Of a stretch of 42,818 bases of DNA, positions 19,285-28,658 are shown in pieces. Made by a program: the position numbers and the translations under genes. The stretch spans positions 1 through 42,818 of the forward strand of contig JAQXXU010000040.1 in NCBI GenBank assembly GCA_029226225.1, given 5' to 3'. Source of the stretch: Lachnospiraceae bacterium. GTDB lineage: Bacteria; Bacillota; Clostridia; Lachnospirales; Lachnospiraceae. The notes beneath the pieces are model-generated. The model made no database searches, was not told the origin of the DNA, and saw only the letters and a program-made list of their open reading frames with translations. Every line of letters starts with the position of its first letter. Position 1 is the first letter of the stretch.

Positions 19285-20262
19285 ATGTCAGAAAAGCAGT
19301 ACACCTATGCGGTTGCACGTATCAGAGCCAAGGAGCTTTCACTTCTAAATGACGCCTTTTTAGAGCAGCTTATCACAGCGAAGTCCGTATCAGAGGATAT
19401 GGCCCTCCTTTCGGAAAAAGGCTGGAAAGGCCGTGATAATGCCGATAAGCAGGATCCTTTAGACGTTCTTTCCTACGAAGAGGAAAAGACCTACGATACA
19501 GTCCTTTCTATGGTCGATGATCCGCACGCCTTTGATGCCTTCCTTCTGAAAAAGGATTTTCATAACCTGAAGGCTGCGGTAAAAGAGACATACGCTGGAA
19601 AGGCTTTTGCGGATATCTACGTAGAGGGCGGGACCATAGAGCCTGAACGGATAAAAGAGGCAGCTAAGTCGGGTGATTTTTCAATGCTTCCTGATTCGAT
19701 GAAGGAGGCCGGAAAGAAAGCTCTCGATACGCTTCTTCACTATCACGACGGACAGCTCTGCGACATCATCATAGACCGTGCCTGCCTTGACGAGATAAAA
19801 AAGGCTTCAGATAAAAACAAAAATGACCTGATAAAGCGCTACGGCGAGCTTACAGTGGCTCTTGCGGATATAAAGACAGCTGTAAGAGGATCGAAAGCGA
19901 AAAAGGACATTGCATTTTTTAAAGAGGCATTAGCAGAGTGCGATACGCTTGATGTCACGAGACTCGGAGAGGCAGCTTCACTAGGAACTGATGACATCTA
20001 CGACTATCTCGAGAATACTAAGTATAAGGACGCAGTAGAAGCGCTCAAGAAATCATTTTTCGCATTTGAAAAGTGGTGCAACGACGCTCTGATGGATTCG
20101 ATCAGACCTGAGAAGGCACACCCGTTTACGATAGGGCCTCTGGCAGCTTACATCCTCGCGAGAGAGAGCGAGATCAGTTCAGTCAGGATGATACTTACCG
20201 GAAAGGAAAATGATCTTCCGGATCAGATGATAAGGGAAAGGATAAGCAGGACTTATGTATAA
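19285..20262 (+). CDS. ntpC: V-type ATPase subunit C (d-type socket)
   Basis: 325 residues, all-helical with no membrane segment. It begins YTYAVARIRAKELSLLNDAF and has DPLDVLSYEEEKTYDTVLSM and the closing signature AYILARESEISSVRMIL, typical of the C/AC39 family. The protein sits on the K ring and receives the D-F shaft. GAAAGGAGG precedes the ATG. Its end overlaps the start of the F subunit gene by 8 nt, a sign of coupled translation. Confidence 0.94.
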   Translation: MSEKQYTYAVARIRAKELSLLNDAFLEQLITAKSVSEDMALLSEKGWKGRDNADKQDPLDVLSYEEEKTYDTVLSMVDDPHAFDAFLLKKDFHNLKAAVKETYAGKAFADIYVEGGTIEPERIKEAAKSGDFSMLPDSMKEAGKKALDTLLHYHDGQLCDIIIDRACLDEIKKASDKNKNDLIKRYGELTVALADIKTAVRGSKAKKDIAFFKEALAECDTLDVTRLGEAASLGTDDIYDYLENTKYKDAVEALKKSFFAFEKWCNDALMDSIRPEKAHPFTIGPLAAYILARESEISSVRMILTGKENDLPDQMIRERISRTYV

Positions 20263-20581
20263 GATCGCAGTTATGGGTGACTGGGACTCGATATACGGCT
20301 TTAAAGCATTAGGCCTTGATACATATCCTGTCACGGACCCCGAAGAGGCGGAGAAAACGCTTCACACATTAGCAGAAGATCAGACCGCGGTGATCTATAT
20401 CACAGAGGCTCTGGCGGCACAGATAGAAAAAGCTATCGCAAGCTACTCTGAGTCGCCGCTTCCGGCTATAATCCTTATACCGGGAGCCTCCGGAAATACT
20501 GGAGAGGGCTTAGCCCTCGTGAAGAAGAGCGTAGAGCAGGCGGTTGGGTCTGATATTATTTTTGGGACCGCAAGTCAGTAG
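20255..20581 (+). CDS. ntpG: V-type ATPase subunit F (central shaft; NtpG in Enterococcus)
   Basis: 108 residues with the F-subunit fold: it starts YKIAVMGDWDSIYGFKALGL, with a Rossmann-like alternation and the PAIILIPG strand. It binds subunit D to form the rotating shaft. The family core ends at VGSDII. The final FGTASQ appears to be encoded at the edge of the repeated element that also lies after ntpK, and the stop TAG is inside GTAGATGAGAACGAG. The tail is thus probably a by-product of the element. Confidence 0.9.
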   Translation: MYKIAVMGDWDSIYGFKALGLDTYPVTDPEEAEKTLHTLAEDQTAVIYITEALAAQIEKAIASYSESPLPAIILIPGASGNTGEGLALVKKSVEQAVGSDIIFGTASQ

Positions 20582-20640
20582 ATGAGAACGAGTCATAGAC
20601 GAGGTTCGAACTTAGCGAAAAGAACCTCATTATTATTTTA
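20568..20640 (+). repeat. Structured intergenic element between ntp F and A genes
   Basis: CCGCAAGTCAGTAGATGAGA... shares about 21 of 25 positions with the element after ntpK, including GTAGATGAGAACGAG exactly (20578-20592). GAGGTTC (20601-20607) pairs with GAACCTC (20622-20628), followed by ATTATTATTTTATTTA, so it could act as a partial terminator inside the operon. ATAGACGAG...CGAA...AGCGA recurs on the minus strand in the B/D gap. Confidence 0.65.
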
Positions 20641-20655
20641 TTTATAGGAGAAGAC

Positions 20656-22428
20656 ATGAGTTTAGGTACGATAAAAAAAGTGGCCGGGCCTCTTGTCATA
20701 GCAGAGGGGATGCGCGAAGCGAATATGTTCGATGTGGTGCGTGTGTCAAAGCAGCGACTCATCGGCGAGATCATCGAAATGCACGGTGATCAGGCTTCCA
20801 TCCAGGTATATGAGGAGACTTCAGGACTCGGACCGGGAGAGCCGGTCGAGTCGACCGGTGAGCCGATGAGCGTTGAGCTCGGACCCGGCCTTATCGGCAA
20901 TATCTATGATGGAATCGAGCGACCGCTCGAGGAGATCATGGAGGTAACACACAGCAACAACCTTCAGCGAGGCGTCGAGGTTCCGGCACTTCCGAGAGAT
21001 AAGGTCTGGCACTTCGTTCCGACCGCAAAGGCCGGAGATGAGGTAAAAGCCGGAGACATCATCGGGACTGTAGAGGAGACACCGGTAGTCACACAGAAGA
21101 TCATGGTGCCATACGGCGTTTCCGGAAAAATAAAATCCATAGCCGAGGGTGACTACAAGGTCACAGATACTATAGCTACTATAACGACAGAGAACGGAGA
21201 TAAGACAGTCTCTATGCTTCAGAAGTGGCCTGTTCGAAAAGAAAGACCATATAAGCAGAAGTTATCACCAGACAGGCCGCTTATCACCGGACAGCGTGTC
21301 ATTGATACACTTTTCCCGATAGCAAAGGGCGGCGTAGCAGCAGTTCCGGGACCTTTCGGTTCAGGAAAGACTGTCGTTCAGCATCAGCTGGCTAAGTGGG
21401 CTGACGCAGACATCGTGGTCTACATCGGCTGCGGTGAGCGTGGAAACGAGATGACCGATGTATTAAACGAGTTCCCGACCCTAAAGGACCCGAAGACAGG
21501 ACACTCCCTGATGGAGAGAACAGTCCTTATCGCAAATACTTCTGATATGCCGGTTGCAGCCCGTGAGGCTTCTATCTACACCGGTATCACTATAGCAGAG
21601 TATTTCCGTGATATGGGCTACTCAGTAGCTCTGATGGCAGATTCTACGAGCCGTTGGGCCGAAGCTCTCCGTGAGATGTCAGGAAGACTCGAAGAGATGC
21701 CAGGTGAGGAAGGTTACCCGGCATACCTGGGAAGCCGTCTGGCACAGTTCTACGAGAGAGCAGGACACGTAAAGTGCCTGGGAAGTGATGACAGAGAAGG
21801 TGCCCTTTCAGTTATCGGAGCCGTATCCCCTGCCGGAGGTGATATATCGGAGCCTGTCACACAGGCTACCCTTCGTATAGTAAAGGTATTCTGGTCACTT
21901 GACGCAGATCTCGCATACCAGAGACACTTCCCGGCTATCAACTGGCTGACTTCGTATTCACTTTACCTGGACAGCCTTGGCAAGTGGTTCGACGCGAATG
22001 TAGATGAAGACTGGATGACTCTTCGCGGCCGCATGATGAGTATCTTATCAGACGAGAGCAAACTGAACGAAATGGTACAGCTTGTCGGAATGGATGCTCT
22101 CTCAGCACCGGACCGTCTGAAGATGGAAGCAGCACGCTCTATCCGTGAGGATTTCCTGCATCAGGACGCTTTCCACGAGATAGATACATTCTCATCACTT
22201 AAGAAGCAGTTTATGATGATGGATCTTGTGCTTTCATACTACGACAAGTCTGTAGAAGCTTTAGATCAGGGTGCTTCGCTTAACAGCCTCATAACTCTTC
22301 AGGTACGTGAGGAGATCGGACGTTTCAAGTACACGCCTGAGAAGGACTTAAAAGAAAAATTCGATGCTGTCTCAAAGGAACTCGACAAAGAGATCGCAGA
22401 GGCAGAATCAGCAAAGGAGGACTTCTAA
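20656..22428 (+). CDS. ntpA: V-type ATPase catalytic subunit A
   Basis: 590 residues, the standard length. The P-loop is G232-PFGSGKT-T239. Further signatures are [43 protein letters not shown] and [16 protein letters not shown]. The non-homologous insert of A subunits lies between about residues 115 and 185. It hydrolyses or makes ATP at the A/B interfaces. AGGAGA precedes the ATG. The stop codon is followed with no gap by the ntpB ATG. Confidence 0.98.
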   Translation: MSLGTIKKVAGPLVIAEGMREANMFDVVRVSKQRLIGEIIEMHGDQASIQVYEETSGLGPGEPVESTGEPMSVELGPGLIGNIYDGIERPLEEIMEVTHSNNLQRGVEVPALPRDKVWHFVPTAKAGDEVKAGDIIGTVEETPVVTQKIMVPYGVSGKIKSIAEGDYKVTDTIATITTENGDKTVSMLQKWPVRKERPYKQKLSPDRPLITGQRVIDTLFPIAKGGVAAVPGPFGSGKTVVQHQLAKWADADIVVYIGCGERGNEMTDVLNEFPTLKDPKTGHSLMERTVLIANTSDMPVAAREASIYTGITIAEYFRDMGYSVALMADSTSRWAEALREMSGRLEEMPGEEGYPAYLGSRLAQFYERAGHVKCLGSDDREGALSVIGAVSPAGGDISEPVTQATLRIVKVFWSLDADLAYQRHFPAINWLTSYSLYLDSLGKWFDANVDEDWMTLRGRMMSILSDESKLNEMVQLVGMDALSAPDRLKMEAARSIREDFLHQDAFHEIDTFSSLKKQFMMMDLVLSYYDKSVEALDQGASLNSLITLQVREEIGRFKYTPEKDLKEKFDAVSKELDKEIAEAESAKEDF

Positions 22429-23802
22429 ATGCCAAGAGAATACAGAACCATACAGGAAGTCTCCGGTCCTCTGATGCTCGTAAGGGGCGTCAGTGATGTC
22501 ACCTACGATGAACTTGGAGAATTAGAGCTAGAAAACGGTGAGAAGCGTCGTTGCAAGGTTCTTGAGATTGATGGTGGAAATGCACTAGTTCAGCTTTTTG
22601 AGCCTTCTACAGGAATTAACCTCGATACTTCAAAGGTCCGCTTCCTTGGACGTCCGATGGAGCTGGGTGTATCTGAAGACATGCTCGGCCGTGTATTTGA
22701 CGGACTCGGCAGACCTATAGACGGAGGCCCTGAGATCCTTCCGGATGAGAGGCGCGACATAAACGGTCTGCCTATGAATCCGGCAGCCAGAGCCTACCCG
22801 GAGGAGTTCATCGAGACAGGAATCTCTGCTATCGACGGACTGAACACCCTTGTCCGTGGACAGAAGCTTCCTATTTTCTCAGCATCTGGACTTCCACACT
22901 CACAGCTGGCAGCCCAGATCGCGCGTCAGGCAAAGGTTCGTGGAACAGATGAGCCATTCGCCGTAGTATTTGCGGCTATGGGTATCACCTTCGAGGAAGC
23001 ACACTTTTTCCAGGAGTCGTTTAAGGAGACAGGAGCTATCGACAGAACAGTGCTCTTCGTAAACCTCGCGAACGATCCGGCAGTAGAGCGTATAGCTACA
23101 CCTAGAATGGCGCTTACCGCAGCTGAGTACTTAGCTTTCGAGAAAAATATGCACGTGCTTGTCATCATGACAGACATCACGAACTACGCAGATGCCCTTC
23201 GTGAGATCTCGGCAGCACGAAAAGAGGTTCCGGGACGCCGCGGATATCCTGGCTACATGTATACCGACCTCGCTTCGCTCTACGAAAGAGCAGGACGTCA
23301 GAAGGGAAAGAAGGGCTCCATCACTATGATCCCTATCCTTACGATGCCAGAGGATGATAAGACTCATCCTATCCCTGACCTTACAGGATATATCACTGAG
23401 GGACAGATCATCCTTTCCCGTGAGCTCTACCAGAAGGGAATCCAGCCGCCAATAGACGTGCTCCCGTCACTTTCGAGACTTAAGGATAAAGGTATCGGAG
23501 AAGGAAAGACCAGAGCCGACCACGCGAATACGATGAACCAGCTATTTGCCGCCTATGCCCGTGGTAAGGATGCAAAAGAGCTGATGATGATCCTTGGAGA
23601 GGCAGCCCTTACCGACATCGATAAGCTCTATGCGAAGTTCGCAGATGAGTTCGAGGAGAAGTACATAAATCAGGGTTACAACTCCGACCGCTCGATCGAG
23701 GAAACCCTCGACATCGGCTGGGACTTACTCCGTATCCTGCCTCGTTCAGAGTTGAAGCGAATCAAGGACGAATTCTTGGATAAATATTACGACAAAAAAT
23801 AA
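22429..23802 (+). CDS. ntpB: V-type ATPase subunit B (non-catalytic)
   Basis: 457 residues. It has the B-subunit signatures [41 protein letters not shown] and [22 protein letters not shown] canonical P-loop is lacking ([12 protein letters not shown] at that place), as expected for a nucleotide-binding but non-catalytic subunit. The start abuts the ntpA stop (TAAATG), and GGAGG lies inside the end of ntpA. A 277-nt hairpin-rich gap separates it from ntpD. Confidence 0.98.
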   Translation: MPREYRTIQEVSGPLMLVRGVSDVTYDELGELELENGEKRRCKVLEIDGGNALVQLFEPSTGINLDTSKVRFLGRPMELGVSEDMLGRVFDGLGRPIDGGPEILPDERRDINGLPMNPAARAYPEEFIETGISAIDGLNTLVRGQKLPIFSASGLPHSQLAAQIARQAKVRGTDEPFAVVFAAMGITFEEAHFFQESFKETGAIDRTVLFVNLANDPAVERIATPRMALTAAEYLAFEKNMHVLVIMTDITNYADALREISAARKEVPGRRGYPGYMYTDLASLYERAGRQKGKKGSITMIPILTMPEDDKTHPIPDLTGYITEGQIILSRELYQKGIQPPIDVLPSLSRLKDKGIGEGKTRADHANTMNQLFAAYARGKDAKELMMILGEAALTDIDKLYAKFADEFEEKYINQGYNSDRSIEETLDIGWDLLRILPRSELKRIKDEFLDKYYDKK

Positions 23803-23826
23803 TCAAATAGTCCAGTTGGGCAGTCA

Positions 23827-24042
23827 GACAAATGATGTCAACCCGACACGCTTGCTCGCTGTTCATTCGCACTCGTCTATTTGTGGCGTCTGCGGAAACT
23901 CGCAAAAACGCTTCCCATTCCCTTGCGGTTGCGCCCTTAACGGGCGCAAAGAAGCGTTTTTGCTCAGACAGGTCCTCGACGCCACGACATCGTGCTCATT
24001 CGCCACGTTCGCTGCGCTAAGGTCGTCTTGACATCTTTGTCT
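23827..24042 (+). repeat. 216-nt multi-stem hairpin element between ntpB and ntpD
   Basis: The outer arms AGACAAATGATGTCAA (23827-23842) and TTGACATCTTTGTCT (24028-24042) differ by one base. Inside are GTGGCGTC/GACGCCAC (23883/23978), GCAAAAACGCTTC/GAAGCGTTTTTGC (23902/23951) and TTGCGCCC/GGGCGCAA (23929/23942). The edges (GATGTCAACCCGACACGCTT and TTCGCTGCGCTAAGGTCG) match the element between pflB and pflA, but here about 150 nt are inserted in the middle. The small ORFs called across it are not credible genes. Confidence 0.75.
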
Positions 24043-24079
24043 TCCTGCCTTTCGGAAACTTTGATTTTAAGGAGGTAAT

Positions 24080-24769
24080 ATGGCAGCTTCACATGTAAAT
24101 CCTACTCGAATGGAACTCACCCGCCAGAAGAAAAAACTCCAGACGGCCCTCAAGGGTCACAAGCTCTTAAAGGATAAAAGAGACGAGCTGATGCGAAGCT
24201 TCTTAGACCTAGTAAGGGAGGACAAAGTCCTCCGTGAAGAGGTCGAGGCAGAGATAAAAAAGGCAAACAAGAGCTTTGTCTTAGCCGGAAGCCAGATGTC
24301 AAAGGAAGCAGTGTCAGTCGCCTTCATGGCTCCAAAGCAGGAAGTATCGGTAGATGTCTCTACAAAGAACGTCATGAGCGTCGAGATACCTGTATTTAAG
24401 ACGCAGTTCCGCGGAAGCGACGAAGGTGATTTTTATCCTTATGGATATGCTTTCACATCGGCAGACTTAGACGAAGGAGTGGGCACTTTATCAAAGCTTC
24501 TGCCAAAGCTTCTAAAGCTTGCGGAGAGCGAGAAGTCCTGTCAGCTGATGGCGGCCGAGATAGAGAAGACCAGGCGCCGTGTAAACGCCTTAGAGCATGT
24601 GCTGATCCCGCAGACGCAGGAGAACATCCGCTACATCACGATGAAGCTCGATGAGAATGAGCGTTCATCACAGGTTCGACTGATGAAGGTCAAGGACATG
24701 ATGCTCGAGGATGCTCACCACTACAAGGAGAGACGGGATGCAGAACCATTAAAAGAGGATGTATCTTAA
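24080..24769 (+). CDS. ntpD: V-type ATPase subunit D (central shaft)
   Basis: 229 residues forming a long antiparallel coiled coil. It starts with the family pattern VNPTRMELTRQKKKLQTALKG and ends with RRVNALEHVLIPQTQENIRYI. With subunit F it makes the shaft that rotates inside A3B3. AAGGAGG precedes the ATG closely. Last gene of the operon: a terminator follows 9 nt after the stop. Confidence 0.97.
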   Translation: MAASHVNPTRMELTRQKKKLQTALKGHKLLKDKRDELMRSFLDLVREDKVLREEVEAEIKKANKSFVLAGSQMSKEAVSVAFMAPKQEVSVDVSTKNVMSVEIPVFKTQFRGSDEGDFYPYGYAFTSADLDEGVGTLSKLLPKLLKLAESEKSCQLMAAEIEKTRRRVNALEHVLIPQTQENIRYITMKLDENERSSQVRLMKVKDMMLEDAHHYKERRDAEPLKEDVS

Positions 24770-24778
24770 AAAATACAA

Positions 24779-24812
24779 GGCACGAAACCGTTTCGGTTTC
24801 GTGCCGTTTTTT
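24779..24812 (+). terminator. Terminator of the V-type ATPase operon
   Basis: GGCACGAAACCG / CGGTTTCGTGCC, a 12-bp perfect stem with a 3-nt loop, followed by GTTTTTT. Confidence 0.93.
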
Positions 24813-24825
24813 AGGCAAAAAGTGC

Positions 24826-24854
24826 TTGCATTTACATATCAAGTGTGGTAAACT
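24826..24854 (+). promoter_or_regulatory. Candidate promoter P1 of carD
   Basis: TTGCAT, a 17-nt spacer and TAAACT, shortly after the ATPase terminator. Confidence 0.6.
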
Positions 24855-24869
24855 AATCGATTTTCACTC

Positions 24870-24898
24870 TTACAATTTTTACAAAATTATGATATAAT
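24870..24898 (+). promoter_or_regulatory. Candidate promoter P2 of carD
   Basis: TTACAA, a 17-nt spacer and a consensus TATAAT, 34 nt before the start codon. Two tandem promoters are plausible. Confidence 0.6.
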
Positions 24899-24932
24899 TG
24901 TTGCAGTTGGACAGTTAGGAACAGGAGGATAC

Positions 24933-25436
24933 ATGTACAAAGTCGGCGATTATATCATGCATGAGACATCTGGCGTGTGCCAGGTAAAGGAGATTTCTGA
25001 GAAGGCGCTTCACGGAAAAGGCTCTGAGAGGATGTATTACAGTCTTGAGCCAGTATTTGATAAGGGTGCGTCAGTTATCACCCCAGTCGACTCGAAGACG
25101 AGAATCCGTGATGTGAAGAGTCCGGATGAGTTCAAGGAGCTTCTCTCTGAAGTACCACAGATCGACGTGGTAAAGGAAGAAGGGAATCGTGCCCGCACTG
25201 AGAAGTTCAAAGAGAAGATAGCGCTGTTCGACCCGAAGCAGCTCGCCTCGGTAGTGAAGAGCATCTATCTGCACCAGAAGAGGAGAATCGCAGCCGGGAA
25301 GAAGGCCATGAGCTCGGATGAGAGAGTCATGGACGTGGCAGCTCAGAGACTTTTCGAAGAGATGGCATTTGCCATGAAGACAGATATCGAGACTGTAAAG
25401 CATGCCTTCTTTAAAAAGCTGGACGGAGAAGATTAA
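24933..25436 (+). CDS. CarD/CdnL-type RNA polymerase-binding transcriptional regulator
   Basis: 167 residues. The N-terminal RNA-polymerase-interacting domain is recognisable from YKVGDYIMHETSGVCQVKEI through YYSLEPVFDKGASVITPVD, as in CarD, CdnL and the start of TRCF. The rest is a helical C-terminal domain (LYHLH-type segment SIYLHQKRRIAAGKKAMSSDER) that in CarD contacts the upstream edge of the bubble. Family members stabilise or tune open complexes at many promoters. AGGAGG precedes the ATG. The next gene starts directly after its stop, so the two are translationally linked. Which promoters it acts on cannot be read here. Confidence 0.88.
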   Translation: MYKVGDYIMHETSGVCQVKEISEKALHGKGSERMYYSLEPVFDKGASVITPVDSKTRIRDVKSPDEFKELLSEVPQIDVVKEEGNRARTEKFKEKIALFDPKQLASVVKSIYLHQKRRIAAGKKAMSSDERVMDVAAQRLFEEMAFAMKTDIETVKHAFFKKLDGED

Positions 25437-25748
25437 ATGATACCATTACTCGCCAGACAGAGCATTGACAGAAAGGTATCAGATCACATCTCAGTCATAG
25501 TAGGAAACTACGAGTATTATTACGCCTGCGGGCTTTTAAACCGCAGGCTTTCTTTAGGTCTGCCGTCAGATATAAAGCCTCAGGAGCTTTTTGAAAAAAT
25601 GCAGGATACACTTAAGGATACTCCTATAGAGGCTCCTGCAGGTGACGGCGTGACAGATGAGGACTATCTGAAGTACCTGATAAGACGATACGAACCGGAT
25701 GAGAAGTATGACGATCAGATGAAAGAACTCTTTACTTTTAACGGATGA
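25437..25748 (+). CDS. Small uncharacterised protein coupled to the CarD gene
   Basis: 103 residues that I do not recognise. It is soluble, has no signal or membrane segment, and is acidic in the C-terminal half (VTDEDYLKYLIRRYEPDEKYDDQMKEL). The N-terminal part, VSDHISVIVGNYEYYYACGLLNRRL, contains several tyrosines. Its ATG abuts the carD stop (TAAATGA), with GGAGA inside the end of carD, so it is almost certainly expressed with CarD. The codon use looks coding and no competing frame is better. No function is proposed. Confidence 0.7.
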   Translation: MIPLLARQSIDRKVSDHISVIVGNYEYYYACGLLNRRLSLGLPSDIKPQELFEKMQDTLKDTPIEAPAGDGVTDEDYLKYLIRRYEPDEKYDDQMKELFTFNG

Positions 25749-25766
25749 AGCTATACTATAATTCAC

Positions 25767-26471
25767 ATGAGCAGGCTGGTTTCCAGAAGAAAAAGAAAGA
25801 AAAAGACAGATTATAAGAAGATCATATTAGTTTTTGCGGCTATTATAGTAGTTCTAATAGTCGCAGTCTGCGTGCATAGCGCTCAGAAGAAAAAGGCAGC
25901 CGAGGCTGCGGAAGCGGCAAGACTTGAGGCGATAAAAAACGCAGAGCCAGCGACAAGTATCGACGTCGATCTACTGACTCCGAATAAATACTCCAGACCT
26001 GAGATACCTCTTAAAAAAATAAACGGGATAGTAGTCCATTACACAGCAAATCCAGGCTCTACGGCCATGGAGAACCGTAATTACTTCGAGGGCTTAAAGG
26101 ATAGCCACAGGACATCGGCGAGCAGCCATTTCGTCGTAGGACTGGATGGTGAGATCATCCAGTGCATTCCTACGAAGGAGGAGGCTTACGCGTCGAATCA
26201 GAGAAATTCAGACACTCTTTCGATAGAGTGCTGCCACTATGCCGAGAACGGCCAGTTTGAGCCGAAGACCTACGCCTCACTGGTCAGGCTCTGCGCCTAC
26301 TTATGTCACAGATTCAGCCTTACAGAAAAGGATATCATAAGGCATTACGATGTGACAGGAAAGGACTGCCCAAAGTATTTTGTCGAGCATCCTAAAGCCT
26401 GGAAGCAGTTCAGAAGCGATGTAAAGGACGCGCTGGACGCCAAAGACTGGGATCTGACGATCAACTCCTAA
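25767..26471 (+). CDS. Membrane-anchored N-acetylmuramoyl-L-alanine amidase (Amidase_2/PGRP fold)
   Basis: 234 residues. A very basic N-terminus (RRKRKKK) is followed by one membrane helix (about 19-37), giving an anchored enzyme facing outside. After an Ala/Glu-rich stalk comes the T7-lysozyme-type amidase domain. The zinc ligands are H91 (VVHYTANPG), H193 (IRHYDVTGKDCP) and C201, with K199 as the likely catalytic lysine. It cleaves the amide between MurNAc and the peptide stem. No Shine-Dalgarno site is visible; TATACTATAAT lies directly upstream. A 31-nt palindromic element begins 2 nt after the stop. Confidence 0.88.
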   Translation: MSRLVSRRKRKKKTDYKKIILVFAAIIVVLIVAVCVHSAQKKKAAEAAEAARLEAIKNAEPATSIDVDLLTPNKYSRPEIPLKKINGIVVHYTANPGSTAMENRNYFEGLKDSHRTSASSHFVVGLDGEIIQCIPTKEEAYASNQRNSDTLSIECCHYAENGQFEPKTYASLVRLCAYLCHRFSLTEKDIIRHYDVTGKDCPKYFVEHPKAWKQFRSDVKDALDAKDWDLTINS

Positions 26472-26472
26472 A

Positions 26473-26503
26473 TGTGACAGCGGGGACGCGTCCACAGCTG
26501 TTC
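26473..26503 (+). repeat. 31-nt palindromic element, diverged copy a
   Basis: TGTGACAGCGGGGACGCG then TCCACAGCTGTTC. The core GGGGACGCG and the left arm agree with the other three copies; the right arm has drifted. It lies just after the amidase stop and at the 3' end of an antisense AraC remnant. Confidence 0.7.
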
Positions 26504-26571
26504 CGGTATTCGGCCGGTGTGATACCGCTCTATTCGCGGAAAAAGCCGTTGATCCGCTGGAAAGACGAATG
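26491..26571 (-). pseudogene. C-terminal remnant of an AraC-family regulator
   Basis: Read on the minus strand this gives HSSFQRINGFFRE, a TAG stop (26530-26532), then SGITPAEYRNSCG. That is the last helix-turn-helix and the GxTPxEYR end of an AraC/XylS regulator, with the stop where a tyrosine is usual. Everything further 5' is missing and replaced by the PAP2 gene on the other strand. Too short for the ORF track. It is unlikely to be expressed. Confidence 0.78.
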
Positions 26572-26593
26572 GAGATAGTATATACTTGTCTGC

Positions 26594-27043
26594 ATGAAGA
26601 AATTTCTTATTTACTCAGACAAGATACTGACCGCAATCACTTATGCGGCATATGTGGCGCTACTGATATACATCATAGTGAGGTTCGGCTTTGGAGCCGA
26701 CATCCTGAAAGCACTTCTGATACCGGCGACAGGATTTATCCTTGAGACTGTGATCCGTGACAGGCTGAACTTTCCTAGACCTTACGAGAAGACAGGTGTC
26801 CCTCCGATCATCCCGAAGAAGACTAAGGGTCACAGTTTTCCGAGCCGCCACGCGTTTTCAGTTACGATGATAGTCATGATGTATGTATTCTACCTGCCTT
26901 ACTTAGGCGTGGTAATGCTTGTTATAGCCGTCTGTCTCTGCATCATCCGTGTAAAGGGCGGAGTGCATTCGGCACTGGATGTGACAGCGGGCGCGGTGCT
27001 GGCGGCAGCCTACGCAGCATTTTTTATGTGGCTTTTCAAATGA
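26594..27043 (+). CDS. PAP2-family membrane phosphatase
   Basis: 149 residues with four to five hydrophobic segments. The three phosphatase motifs are visible: RDRLNFPRPY (K/RX6RP type), PSRHAFS (PSGH type) and RVKGGVHSALDV (the SRX5HX3D type, with R, H and D in place). Family members remove phosphate from undecaprenyl pyrophosphate, phosphatidic acid or similar lipids at the membrane. It is shorter than typical lipid phosphatases, so the substrate is open. No Shine-Dalgarno site is seen; TATACT ends 7 nt before the ATG, suggesting a leaderless message. The coding start sits at the edge of a decayed antisense AraC gene. Confidence 0.83.
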   Translation: MKKFLIYSDKILTAITYAAYVALLIYIIVRFGFGADILKALLIPATGFILETVIRDRLNFPRPYEKTGVPPIIPKKTKGHSFPSRHAFSVTMIVMMYVFYLPYLGVVMLVIAVCLCIIRVKGGVHSALDVTAGAVLAAAYAAFFMWLFK

Positions 27044-27055
27044 CGTCAATGCCAC

Positions 27056-27084
27056 TTGACACCATAAAGCCTTTTTGCTAGACT
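27056..27084 (+). promoter_or_regulatory. Promoter of guaB
   Basis: Consensus TTGACA, a 17-nt spacer and TAGACT, about 50 nt before the guaB start. The short leader has no room for a purine riboswitch. Confidence 0.78.
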
Positions 27085-27118
27085 TTATCTAATTACCCAT
27101 TAGTAGAAGTATATATAG

Positions 27119-28591
<1,473 letters not shown>

Positions 28592-28622
28592 TGTGTCACC
28601 GGGGACGCGTTCAGCTGACACA
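28592..28622 (+). repeat. 31-nt palindromic element, copy b
   Basis: TGTGTCACCGGGGACGCG then TTCAGCTGACACA, starting at the base after the guaB stop. The 7-bp arms TGTGTCA/TGACACA are perfect. It lies between convergent guaB and the AraC-type gene. Confidence 0.85.
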
Positions 28623-28632
28623 TTTTATACAG

Positions 28633-28658
28633 GGTCCGGCCATCTGGCCGGGCTTTTT
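28633..28658 (+). terminator. Terminator of guaB, overlapping the stop of the convergent AraC-type gene
   Basis: GTCCGGCC, loop ATCT, GGCCGGGC and TTTTT. The T-run covers part of the stop codon (28657-28659) of the minus-strand gene. Confidence 0.85.

Noticed and set aside
23816-24031. Two small ORFs in the ntpB/ntpD gap
   Set aside because: They follow the symmetry of the palindromic element and look non-coding (Arg/Ser/His-rich).
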